A stretch of 64,000 nt of DNA from Ignavibacteriota bacterium (GTDB lineage Bacteria > Bacteroidota > Ignavibacteria > UBA10030 > BY39). Positions 55,016 to 63,867 of the stretch are shown piece by piece (within the stretch, counting starts at the first letter, position 1; every line of letters starts with the position of its first letter). The notes below the pieces were generated by a model, which was not told the DNA's origin, did no database searches, and saw only the letters and a program-made list of their open reading frames with translations. The stretch lies in contig QOQV01000003.1 of NCBI GenBank assembly GCA_003327435.1, positions 62,001 through 126,000 of the forward strand, in the 5' to 3' direction. The position numbers and the translations under genes are program-made.

Positions 55016-55074
55016 GGTTAGTTTTAAGTTGTTAAATTTACAAAAAAAAGGCTTAGTATGCAAAATTTAGCTCT

Positions 55075-56070
55075 TTACTCCTCAGTTGCAATTACCCATT
55101 TTTCTAACAATTTTTCATCCAATCCCTCTAAAAACCTGGATGGCTTCGATAAAACAACACCTGTCTCTCTGTCATAAATATTGATTGGGTAAGTAATAAA
55201 GAGGTATTCTTTTGCTCGTGTACAGGCAACGTACATCAAACGCTTTTCTTCTTCAAGTTCTTCAGGTACATTTACCGCTCGTGCGATTGGAAACCTACCA
55301 TCTAAGGCGTAAATAATAAATACAGCTCTCCACTCCAGACCTTTTGCGCTATGAATTGTTGATAATGTTAAGAATTCTGTCTCCTTGCCTGGTGATATAA
55401 CTTCGGATACGCTTTCATTTGGTGGTTCAAGCGCGAGGTCTGTTAATAGTTCAGGCACACTCGTATAGCGTTCGGCTATTGCATAGAACATCTCTATATC
55501 TTTTTCCCTTTTTCTCCAGTCGTCATATACCTGTTGGAATATTGGTTTGTAATAAGCCAAAATTCGGTCCACCTTTTCTGCAGGTGTTTTTAAATCTATT
55601 GCAGTAGATTTTAGTAAATCAAAAAGCTCTTTTACTTTATCAGGATAATCGTGATATTTCTGCCAAAATTTATCCGTTTGATAATGAACAATTGCATCGA
55701 TAATTTTCTCAGCAGTTCGAGGTCCAACTCCTTCAATTAAAAGCAAGATTCTATTCCATGCCACTATATCCTTTGGATTCTCTGTAACTCTAAGATATGC
55801 AATAATGTCTTTAATATGTGCGGTTTCAATGAACTTAAATCCACCATACTTAACAAATGGAATATTTGCTTTTGTTAATTCTATCTCCAAATCAAACGAA
55901 AGATAAGATGATCTAAATAGCACTGCAATATCTTCAAGCTTCAAACCTTCTTCTCTAAGTTCCAATATTTTTTGTACAACAAATTTTGATTGAACATTCT
56001 CGTTCTCAGCGATCACAAGCTGAGGCATTGATGAAGAAGTTTTCTTTGAGTATAAATATTTTTTGTACAT
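55075..56070 (-). CDS. UvrD/PcrA-like helicase, C-terminal half
   Basis: 331 residues that start in the middle of the helicase, just after motif IV in the upstream ORF. It contains IAVLFRSSYLS, motif V TIHSAKGLEWRAVFI, GRFPIARAVN, and motif VI VACTRAKEYLFITYP. The first Met is preceded by in-frame TAA and lacks a ribosome site. With the upstream ORF it rebuilds one UvrD-family protein of about 670-680 residues. It would not bind ATP on its own. Either a broken gene or a sequencing error at the junction 56071-56092 explains it. Confidence 0.85.
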   Translation of the reverse strand: MYKKYLYSKKTSSSMPQLVIAENENVQSKFVVQKILELREEGLKLEDIAVLFRSSYLSFDLEIELTKANIPFVKYGGFKFIETAHIKDIIAYLRVTENPKDIVAWNRILLLIEGVGPRTAEKIIDAIVHYQTDKFWQKYHDYPDKVKELFDLLKSTAIDLKTPAEKVDRILAYYKPIFQQVYDDWRKREKDIEMFYAIAERYTSVPELLTDLALEPPNESVSEVISPGKETEFLTLSTIHSAKGLEWRAVFIIYALDGRFPIARAVNVPEELEEEKRLMYVACTRAKEYLFITYPINIYDRETGVVLSKPSRFLEGLDEKLLEKWVIATEE

Positions 56071-56092
56071 TTCTTACCAAAAGAACTTGTAA

Positions 56093-57100
56093 TTATTCCC
56101 CTGATGAATAAAGAATTGCATTTGCAACATCAAGTATTTGTTGAGTAGACCTGTAGTTCTCTTCCAAAGTGATGATCTTGCAATCAGGAAAAATTTCTGG
56201 AAACTCTAAAATGTTTTTTATTGTAGCACCCCGAAAAGCATAAATTGCCTGTGCGTCATCACCTACAACCATAATATTTGGATTACAATATGAACCATCT
56301 GGATCTTTAACTAATAGTTTGATTATTTCGGCTTGAATCCTATTTGTATCCTGATATTCATCCACCATTATATATTTATATTTTTTTGAAATTGCTTTTC
56401 TAACTTCTTCATAATTCTGAAAAAGTATGACAAGATTTGCCAGTAAATCATCATAATCCATCAGATTGTGTTGTTTTTTATAATCCGTATACTTTCTGCT
56501 CAAATTTTCTATCTCGCTTAATATTTCAAGGTAATAAGGATAATCTTTGGTCAAAATTTCAGCTATTGGTGTAATTGTATTTATTGATTTGCTGTGAATA
56601 TCATACAATGTTTCTTTGCGTGGGAATCTATACTCTTTCGTATCCAGCTTTAATCTTGTTCGAATCAGGTTGATAGTATCCTCTGCATCACCCTGATCAA
56701 GAATTGTATAATTCGACTCATAACCTATCATTTTTGAGTATTTTCTCAGAATGTTATTAGCAAAAGAATGGAATGTGCCACCTGCAACACTTTCACAACG
56801 AGAATCCAACAAGAGAGCTGCACGACGAAGCATCTCCTGTGCAGCTTTACGGGTAAAAGTCAAAAGCAATATTTCCTGTGGATTTACCCCCAATTCTACC
56901 AGGTACGCAACTCTATACACAATAGTTCTGGTTTTACCTGTACCGGCGCCCGCAATGATTAGATGAGGACCTTCAGTCGAAGTAACGGCTTGAAGCTGAG
57001 CAGCATTCAAATCGTGCTGATAATTTATTTGCAAACGCTTAGGAGTAATTAGTTGGAGATTTTCCCCAAATACTGATTTTTTTAAGAGATATTTTTTCAT
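56093..57100 (-). CDS. UvrD/PcrA-like helicase, N-terminal half
   Basis: 335 residues. Motif I is IAGAGTGKTRTIVYR (GAGTGKT at 51-57), with LLLTFTRKAAQEML, GTFHSFANNILRKY, motif II MVDEYQDTN, motif III GDDAQAIYAFRGA and motif IV LEENYRSTQQILDVANAIL. It then ends SSGE-stop, exactly where the second half of the enzyme should continue. Reading the junction, the second frame passes GNNYKFFW, a TAA, then EMYKKYLYS, so both a one-base frame change and a stop separate the halves, or a ~23-bp insertion occurred. It lacks motifs V and VI and should not be an active helicase alone. Confidence 0.85.
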   Translation of the reverse strand: MKKYLLKKSVFGENLQLITPKRLQINYQHDLNAAQLQAVTSTEGPHLIIAGAGTGKTRTIVYRVAYLVELGVNPQEILLLTFTRKAAQEMLRRAALLLDSRCESVAGGTFHSFANNILRKYSKMIGYESNYTILDQGDAEDTINLIRTRLKLDTKEYRFPRKETLYDIHSKSINTITPIAEILTKDYPYYLEILSEIENLSRKYTDYKKQHNLMDYDDLLANLVILFQNYEEVRKAISKKYKYIMVDEYQDTNRIQAEIIKLLVKDPDGSYCNPNIMVVGDDAQAIYAFRGATIKNILEFPEIFPDCKIITLEENYRSTQQILDVANAILYSSGE

Positions 57101-57205
57101 ACAAATAATATATGAAACAATTCTGGTATTGGCAAGAAAGAATTTTGATTATTAAAATTTTTATAAGTAGATTTAAAACATATTAATAAATTAAAGAGAA
57201 TTTAT

Positions 57206-60094
57206 ATGAAAAATGTTTTTACTATAACAATCACACTTTTTTTGCTCTCTCTTAATATCGCCATTTCTCAAAATCAACAGATGCTGGTTAAAATAGATTT
57301 CTTGGATAATAACACATTCAAAATTTTACAAAACAACAATATTCCTATTTATCATATATTCAGTAATGCCATTATTGCTGGCGTATCTGCAGAAAAAATT
57401 AGATTATTGAAGGAAGAGAAGCTCAATTATTCAATACTTGATAGAGATATATCAAACTTTAATTACTATTTGATTTCTTCTAAACCTGGGAAGCCAACAA
57501 CATTTCCAAAAATATATCAAAACAACATTTTGTATCAGGATGCTGATGCTATTTTAATCAAATCTAATGAATTGGATACTGATTTTTTCAAAGGCGCAGG
57601 CTACAATGTTGTTAAGTTGTTGAATAATCCAATTAACATTCCAAATTATTCATTATCCAAAAATATTGAAATTTCTCCGCTTGATAGTTTGATTAATTCC
57701 ATCATTCAGGAAATAAATCCAGATTCAATAAGACTGTTCATCCAGAGTTTACAGGATTTCGGCACCAGATACGCATTTGCAAGCAACAGGGATACTGTTT
57801 CTTCCTGGATTTATCATCAATTTAAAAGAATGGGTTACGAAGATGTTCGCTTTGATACATTTTATTATTCTGGCACAACACAGAGGAATGTGGTCGCAAC
57901 TTTGTACGGTTCTGTAAATCCCTCACAGGTTTATGTAATTGGTGGACATCACGATTCTTATTCCAGTGTAAATCCAATGTACACAGCCCCTGGAGCTGAT
58001 GATAATGCCTCAGGTACAGCGACCGCCTTAGAAATTGCAAGAGTATTAAAAAGAAAAAATTTCATACCAGAAGTTACAATACAATTCATAACATTTGCAG
58101 CTGAAGAATTAGGTTTGATTGGTAGCAATAGTTATGCTTCGAAAGCTCAGCAGAATGGAATGAATATTAAGCTAATGATGAACCACGATATGATTGGTTA
58201 TCTGAACACAGCACAATTGGATAGAGATTTTCTAATAAATCAATATACCGGTTCGGAATATTTTGCAAATGTAATGTTTAATATAGCTAAAAAATATACA
58301 ACACTAAATCCAGTTAGAGGCAGTACAAATAGCGCTTCCTCTGATAGTTATTCGTTCTGGAGATACGGTTTTCCATCAGTTTACCTCGCAGAAAGAGATT
58401 TCAGTCCAGTTTACCACTCACCTAATGATTTAATCAATCTGCTGAATATGGATTATATAGCAGAAATTATGAGAGTAACAAGCGCAACTTTCCTGACGCT
58501 TTCCGTCGTACCCGAAGAAGTCAAAAACATCTATGCACTTGATAGAGGTGATGGTAAATCTCTCTATGTTGGATGGAGCCCAAATATAGATACAGATCTG
58601 AGTGGATATAAGGTTTATGTTGGTAAATTTTCGGGAGTATATGATAGTTCCTATTTTACAGACACAAATTCTTATATTTTGACAAATTTGGAAGAAGGAA
58701 GGAAATACTACATTGGAGTAACATCAGTTGATCATAATGGTTATGAAAGCTTTGTTAGGGAAATTACCGCTACTCCACAAAGTATACCACGAGAACCAAA
58801 AAATGTTATTGCACTTTCTAAATGGCACAATGTAGAGCTACATTGGGTACTTAACTCTGAGTTAGATATTTTAGGATACAATGTTTATAAAGCGAGCGAT
58901 ATAAATAATGACTATGTGAAAGTAAACACTCAGATATTAACTGATGGATATTTTATAGATTCGAATACTGTGTCAGATAATTACTATTATTATAAAATAA
59001 CAGCTGTTGATCAAGATTTGAATGAAAGCAATTATTCACAGGTAGTGCGTTCGAGGGCTGTTTCGTTAGCATACGGAATATTAGTTGTTGACGAGACTTA
59101 CGATAGCAGTGGGATCCTTATGTATCCAGATGATTTTCAAGTAGATGAATTTTATAATAATCTTCTACATGGTTTTAATTTTAAACAATACGATATAGCA
59201 AAAGAAAAATCAATAAATTTAGCAGACCTCGGGGCATATTCAACAGTAATCTGGCATGGAAACGATTTCATTGATTATTCTATCCCACAAAACAGTCAAA
59301 ATATTTTAAAAGAATACCTTAATTATGGCGGTAAATTATTAATAACATCATATAGTCCGACAAAGTCATTTGGAAAGAACTATTCATACCCAAAAGATTT
59401 TTTACCCGGTGATTTTATTTACGATTACTTTAAAATTAGACGGGTCGAACAAAAACCATTAACCCGTTTCATTGGTGCCAAATCAATCGTTGATTATTAC
59501 CCATCAATTTATGTCGACACTACAAAAACTCTGGATATATATAATTTCCATCTTATAAATATTGAAGCAATATATGCCACAGAAACTGCAACTGAAACTT
59601 TCGAGTATGATACCTATTATGATTCAACTTCACTAATAGGAAGCTTAAAAAATAAACCTGTAGCAATTGAGTATATGGGAACAGATTACAAACTTGTATT
59701 ACTTGGTTTTCCGTTATACTATATGAATTTTGATTCCGCCCAAGAAATGATTAGATATGTTTTAGTAGAAAAATTTGATGAAATTTTAAATATATATGAA
59801 TATAATAAAGTACCGGAAAAATTGTATCTGAGCGATGCATATCCAAACCCATTTAACTCACAAACAACTATAAAGTATGAATTGAGTGAAAAAAGTTTCG
59901 TCAGTTTAAAAATATACAACCTACTAGGCCAGGAAATAGCTACTTTAGTAGAGCAGGAACAAAATCCGGGTTTTTACGAAGTTAAGTGGAATGGAAAAAA
60001 TCAGAACAATAACTATATATCCAGTGGTATTTATATTTACCGTTTAACATCAGCTGGAAAAGCTCTATCTAAAAAGGTCATTTTAATTAAATAA
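57206..60094 (+). CDS. Secreted M28 metallopeptidase with FN3 domains and T9SS tail
   Basis: 962 residues. Signal peptide (about 1-21), a propeptide-like region to about 170, then an M28 zinc peptidase. All ligands are visible: His in VIGGHHDSY, bridging Asp in PGADDNASGT, catalytic Glu and ligand in FAAEELGLIG, Asp in MMNHDMIGY, and His in SPVYHSPND. Two fibronectin-III-like domains follow (about 430-625; LSGYKVYVGKFSGVYDS, ILGYNVYKASD), then an alpha/beta domain about 630-860 (GILVVDETYDSSG, VIWHGNDFIDY, GGKLLITSYSP). It ends with a T9SS sorting domain (DAYPNPFNSQTTIKYELS...KKVILIK). It should be an aminopeptidase or similar, secreted for protein degradation. Confidence 0.94.
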   Translation: MKNVFTITITLFLLSLNIAISQNQQMLVKIDFLDNNTFKILQNNNIPIYHIFSNAIIAGVSAEKIRLLKEEKLNYSILDRDISNFNYYLISSKPGKPTTFPKIYQNNILYQDADAILIKSNELDTDFFKGAGYNVVKLLNNPINIPNYSLSKNIEISPLDSLINSIIQEINPDSIRLFIQSLQDFGTRYAFASNRDTVSSWIYHQFKRMGYEDVRFDTFYYSGTTQRNVVATLYGSVNPSQVYVIGGHHDSYSSVNPMYTAPGADDNASGTATALEIARVLKRKNFIPEVTIQFITFAAEELGLIGSNSYASKAQQNGMNIKLMMNHDMIGYLNTAQLDRDFLINQYTGSEYFANVMFNIAKKYTTLNPVRGSTNSASSDSYSFWRYGFPSVYLAERDFSPVYHSPNDLINLLNMDYIAEIMRVTSATFLTLSVVPEEVKNIYALDRGDGKSLYVGWSPNIDTDLSGYKVYVGKFSGVYDSSYFTDTNSYILTNLEEGRKYYIGVTSVDHNGYESFVREITATPQSIPREPKNVIALSKWHNVELHWVLNSELDILGYNVYKASDINNDYVKVNTQILTDGYFIDSNTVSDNYYYYKITAVDQDLNESNYSQVVRSRAVSLAYGILVVDETYDSSGILMYPDDFQVDEFYNNLLHGFNFKQYDIAKEKSINLADLGAYSTVIWHGNDFIDYSIPQNSQNILKEYLNYGGKLLITSYSPTKSFGKNYSYPKDFLPGDFIYDYFKIRRVEQKPLTRFIGAKSIVDYYPSIYVDTTKTLDIYNFHLINIEAIYATETATETFEYDTYYDSTSLIGSLKNKPVAIEYMGTDYKLVLLGFPLYYMNFDSAQEMIRYVLVEKFDEILNIYEYNKVPEKLYLSDAYPNPFNSQTTIKYELSEKSFVSLKIYNLLGQEIATLVEQEQNPGFYEVKWNGKNQNNNYISSGIYIYRLTSAGKALSKKVILIK

Positions 60095-60169
60095 TCTCAA
60101 AGTCTCCTGAACTTGAAAAATTTTTTTCAAGATTTTATATTATAATGAAATTATATAGGAGACAGAATT

Positions 60170-60337
60170 ATGCCAAACTATGATTATCAATGCAACGTAT
60201 GTAAAAAAACATATACAGTAACCTTATCCATAAAAGAACATGAAAAAAATCCCAAACCACCCTGTGAACATTGTGGTAGCAAAGATGTAAAAAGAATTTT
60301 CAGTAATGTAACTGTTATAACCTCAAAGAAAAGTTAA
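60170..60337 (+). CDS. FmdB-type zinc-ribbon protein
   Basis: 55 residues, ATG at 60170 behind TAGGAGACAGAA. Product MPNYDYQCNVCKKTYTVTL, then PPCEHCGSKDVKRIFSNVTV. This is the short FmdB/regulatory zinc-ribbon family (CxxC and CxxC pairs). Function is poorly defined; members lie near many types of genes. It ends 3 bp before the thiamine-binding gene (TAATAAATG), so the two are cotranscribed. Confidence 0.9.
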   Translation: MPNYDYQCNVCKKTYTVTLSIKEHEKNPKPPCEHCGSKDVKRIFSNVTVITSKKS

Positions 60338-60340
60338 TAA

Positions 60341-60643
60341 ATGAAAGTTATTGCTGATATCAGTATAGTCCCATTAGGGGTAGGGCTTTCTCTTTCAAAA
60401 TATATAGCTGAATGCGAGAAAATATTCAAAGAAGCTGGACTTAAAACTCAGCTTCACGCTAATGGGACAAATATAGAAGGGGAATGGGACGATGTATTTA
60501 ATGCAATTAAAAAATGTCACGAAGTATTACATCAGATGGGAGTACCTCGAATAACGGCATCAATCAGAACAGGCACTCGCACCGACAAAGAACAAACGAT
60601 GGAAGATAAAATAAAAAGCGTAAAAGAAAAACTAATAGATTAA
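60341..60643 (+). CDS. MTH1187/YkoF-type thiamine-binding-like protein
   Basis: 100 residues, the length of the DUF77/MTH1187 family. It begins MKVIADISIVPLGVGLSLSKYI and continues GLKTQLHANGTNIEGEWDDV and RITASIRTGTRTDKEQTMEDK, closely matching the family. Some relatives bind thiamine or its precursors in the cytoplasm; a direct role here is unproven. It forms a unit with the FmdB-like gene. Confidence 0.92.
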   Translation: MKVIADISIVPLGVGLSLSKYIAECEKIFKEAGLKTQLHANGTNIEGEWDDVFNAIKKCHEVLHQMGVPRITASIRTGTRTDKEQTMEDKIKSVKEKLID

Positions 60644-60811
60644 AACCTTTTAGATTATATCTGATAATTTCCGTATCTAAAAACAACATCATTTAATAAT
60701 GAAAGGTACAATCCTGAAATTAAATCACTTGAAAATTTATTCTAATAAAAATACCTATACGACATTAACCTCTTTATACAAATAAAAAATTATTAAACAA
60801 CAAAGGAGATT

Positions 60812-62044
60812 ATGATGAAAGCGTTACTTTCTATTTTAGTTGCACTATCAATTGTTCTTTCTTTAACCTTGAACGCGCAGGTTGAACGGCGCGACAAGGT
60901 GATTTTCGTTGAACCGAAAAACGAATTTATGGATTCTGTTAGAAAAGCTTTGAACGAATTCTACAAAAAAGAGACAACTACTAAAAAACAGCTACAGTTA
61001 GATTTTAACTTGATTAAAGCACCAAAGTCGATAGAGGATTTCACAAAATACTGGCACAACAAGCCTGTCTCACAAGGAATCACAGGGATGTGCTGGTGTT
61101 ATTCGGCTACTTCATTCTTTGAATCTGAAATATATCGATTAACAAAACGTGAGATTAAACTTTCTGAGCTTTACACAGTTTACTGGGAATATGTTGAAAA
61201 AGCCAGAAGGTTTATTCAAGAAAGAGGAAATTCTAATTTTGCCGAAGGTTCAGAATCAAATGCAGTACCTCGCATATGGAAAAAGTACGGAATTGTTCCT
61301 GCAAACGCTTATACTGGATTATTAAGTGGTCAACCGTTTCACGACCATACAAAATTGTTTAACGAGTTGAATAGTTATCTTCAAGGACTAAAAAATTCCA
61401 ATGCCTGGAATGAAGAAGAAAATCTAAAAACAATCAAAGCAATTTTAAATCACTATTTAGGTGAACCACCTGATATGATTATCGTCGATGGTAAAAAAAT
61501 GACTCCAAAAGAGTATTTTGAAAAAATCATCAGGTTAAATCTCGACGATTATGTTGAAGTAATATCATTAATGGAAAAGCCATATTATGAATACATAGAA
61601 TTTGAAGTTCCTGACAACTGGTGGCACAGCAAGGATTATTATAATATACCACTTGATGAATTCATGTCTGCTTTGAAAAAAGCAATTCGCGAAGGTTTTA
61701 CAATTTGCATTGGTGGTGATGTATCAGAACCAGGCCAAGAAGGTCATGCCGGTATTGCAGTTGTACCAACTTTTGATATCCCATCAGATTACATTGACGA
61801 AAATGCAAGACAATTTAGATTTAGTAACGGAACAACTGGTGATGATCATGGGGTTCATCTCATTGGATACAAAGAAATGGATGGAAAAGATTGGTATTTA
61901 ATAAAAGATTCTGGCTCAAGTGCACGCAACAACAACCATCCTGGTTACTATTTTTATCATGAAGATTATGTTAAACTGAAAATGTTAACTTTTATGGTAC
62001 ATAAGGACGCAATAGGAAATTCAGTAAAAATTAAAAACAAATAA
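60812..62044 (+). CDS. Exported C1-type peptidase (bleomycin hydrolase/PepC-like)
   Basis: 410 residues with a signal peptide (MMKALLSILVALSIVLSLTLNAQ). The papain-like active site is visible: Gln and Cys in SQGITGMCWCYSATSFFESE (Cys94) and His346 in DDHGVHLIGYKEM. Where most C1 enzymes have the Asn of 'NSWG', this one has KDSGSSARNN, an Asp, a change seen in the exported PepC-like group of Bacteroidota-type bacteria. The long insert with TPKEYFEKIIRL fits the C1B (bleomycin hydrolase) subfamily. It should act on peptides outside the cytoplasm. CAAAGGAGATT precedes the ATG. Confidence 0.9.
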   Translation: MMKALLSILVALSIVLSLTLNAQVERRDKVIFVEPKNEFMDSVRKALNEFYKKETTTKKQLQLDFNLIKAPKSIEDFTKYWHNKPVSQGITGMCWCYSATSFFESEIYRLTKREIKLSELYTVYWEYVEKARRFIQERGNSNFAEGSESNAVPRIWKKYGIVPANAYTGLLSGQPFHDHTKLFNELNSYLQGLKNSNAWNEEENLKTIKAILNHYLGEPPDMIIVDGKKMTPKEYFEKIIRLNLDDYVEVISLMEKPYYEYIEFEVPDNWWHSKDYYNIPLDEFMSALKKAIREGFTICIGGDVSEPGQEGHAGIAVVPTFDIPSDYIDENARQFRFSNGTTGDDHGVHLIGYKEMDGKDWYLIKDSGSSARNNNHPGYYFYHEDYVKLKMLTFMVHKDAIGNSVKIKNK

Positions 62045-62045
62045 A

Positions 62046-62781
62046 ATGATTTTTTAAAAGAACTTAAAATTATTATTTCTCTATTTCTGATTATTACTCA
62101 TAATAACTGCTTTTGTATATTCTCAAGATAAAACTGAGATTATAAAATGCAACAAAAATTTTATATCTCATTTTTATCAATACAAAAAAGATAGCAATAT
62201 TTTAAACATTATTAATATAGAACCCTCCATTAAATAAAAAAAAGATACATATCGTTATAAACAAGTAAATAACATTATCAAAGATGATTTTCTTGTGAAC
62301 AAGTATACACAATTTGGTGCTGAACAACATTACCCATCAATAGTCCTGTCACCCAATGTAAATTTTGTTGTCAAATGGACAGATTTACGCAAGGGATTTC
62401 TTCAAGCTTACTACCAAAGATATAATTTTGATTGACAGCACTCGATTGGTTAACAATTATACTATCATAGATACTTGAGCAATCATAAGCGCAATAGAAC
62501 CTATATTTGCTGTAAACAATTCTCAGCTTCTTTTTGCATAGCTGGATAACAGAAATTCTATTGGTTAGGACATACACTCTAAAATTATAAGTTGGGATTT
62601 AAATGGTGTGAATACTAATATTGAGGGAACTACTCTTCCTGATGATTTCACTTTATATTAAAACTTTCCAAATCCATTTAACCCAACTATCCGCTTCGAT
62701 ATTCTTAAAACTACATTTGTATCTTTAAAGATCTATAATGTTCTTGGTCATAAAATTAATAGACTAATAAGTGTGAGGTAA
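62046..62781 (+). pseudogene. Dead gene of a repeat protein with T9SS tail
   Basis: From an ATG at 62046 one frame reads a signal peptide with two stops (M-I-F-stop-KNLKLLFLYF-stop-LLLIITAFVYSQ), then a mature part broken by one further TAA. This continues to FGAEQHYPSIVLSPNVNF and VVKWTDLRKGFLQAYYQRYN before a stop at 62434. A second frame takes over (IDSTRLVNNYTIIDT, NNSQLLFA-stop-LDNRNSIG-stop-DIHSKIISWDLNG) and ends with a T9SS tail, DDFTLY-stop-NFPNPFNPTIRFDIL and VSLKIYNVLGHKI. The repeat units (VVKWTDLRKG) resemble those of the exported protein at 1-1997. A last tail piece, YISVVINYGKTQKI, runs into the start of the next gene. Confidence 0.85.
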
Positions 62782-62835
62782 TTCCTCCCTTTGGAAATGA
62801 CTATGGTTTCTTTTATATTTCAGTAGTCATTAACT

Positions 62836-63861
62836 ATGGAAAAACCCAAAAGATTTTTAATTGTCAGGACAGATAGAATTGGCGATGTAGTTCTAACCCT
62901 ACCATTAGCTGATGTTATTAAAAAATTTTACCCGAATGCGTATATCGCAATGCTGGTTCGTCAATACACATCAGAATTATCTATAAACTATAAAAGCATT
63001 GATGAAACCATCATTTATGATAATAACGGTCGCAAAATAGGTTTTCTTCAACTTCTTAAGGTTATTAAATCTTACAATTTTGATGTTGCAATATCTGTTT
63101 TTCCAAGATTTAGATTAGCATTAATACTATCTCTTGCTAAAATTCCAATTCGAATTGGCACAGCATATCGATTTTATTCTTTCCTTTTCAATATAAAAAT
63201 AAAAGAACACAGAAAATTCGCTCAAAAGCACGAGTTAGAATACAACCTCAACTTGTTAAAACCATTAGGAATTGAACCTCCATCAATAAAGCCACCCTGG
63301 TTAATCCCAAATTCTGAACATATAAACTCGATTTTAACAAAACTAAATAAACTCGGAATTAACAGAAAGCAAAAACTTGTAGTTGTTCATCCTGGAACTG
63401 GTGGTTCAACACGCTCCTGGAGTATAACTAATTTTGCATTATTGTGTAAAAAATTATCTGACATTGATGATATTCAAATTCTTTTAACCGGCACACAAAA
63501 AGAAAACTACATTATTAAAAAATTACTAAACGAGATTGGAAATACATCAATACCATTTTTATACGATTTAACTTTAATGGAATATGCCGCACTTGTACAA
63601 CATTCTAAAGTATTTGTAGGGAACTCAACTGGACCACTGCATATTGCAGCTGCTGTTGGAACTCCAGTTGTTGGATTATACCCTCAAATTCCGGTTTTAA
63701 GTGCAAAACGCTGGGGACCATACACCGACAAATGTAAAATTTTAAGTCCTAAAAATAAACCTGACGATTGTAAAAAATGTAAAAAACTTGAAAAATGTGA
63801 ATGTATGGATTCAATTTCAGTTGATGAAGTTTTTGAAGCTGTAAAATTTTTTTTAAATTAA
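62836..63861 (+). CDS. GT9 (heptosyltransferase-like) glycosyltransferase
   Basis: 341 residues with both halves of the GT9 fold. N-terminal RFLIVRTDRIGDVVLTLPLADVI is a perfect family start. The C-terminal half has VVVHPGTGGSTRSW, the donor-binding VFVGNSTGPLHIAAAVGTPVVGLYP and a cysteine-rich end (DDCKKCKKLEKCECM). It likely adds a heptose or related sugar to lipopolysaccharide core in the cytoplasm. The ATG at 62836 lies within the tail of the preceding pseudogene and lacks a Shine-Dalgarno, so translation initiation may be weak, but the start fits the family precisely. Confidence 0.93.
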   Translation: MEKPKRFLIVRTDRIGDVVLTLPLADVIKKFYPNAYIAMLVRQYTSELSINYKSIDETIIYDNNGRKIGFLQLLKVIKSYNFDVAISVFPRFRLALILSLAKIPIRIGTAYRFYSFLFNIKIKEHRKFAQKHELEYNLNLLKPLGIEPPSIKPPWLIPNSEHINSILTKLNKLGINRKQKLVVVHPGTGGSTRSWSITNFALLCKKLSDIDDIQILLTGTQKENYIIKKLLNEIGNTSIPFLYDLTLMEYAALVQHSKVFVGNSTGPLHIAAAVGTPVVGLYPQIPVLSAKRWGPYTDKCKILSPKNKPDDCKKCKKLEKCECMDSISVDEVFEAVKFFLN

Positions 63862-63867
63862 GCTGTG

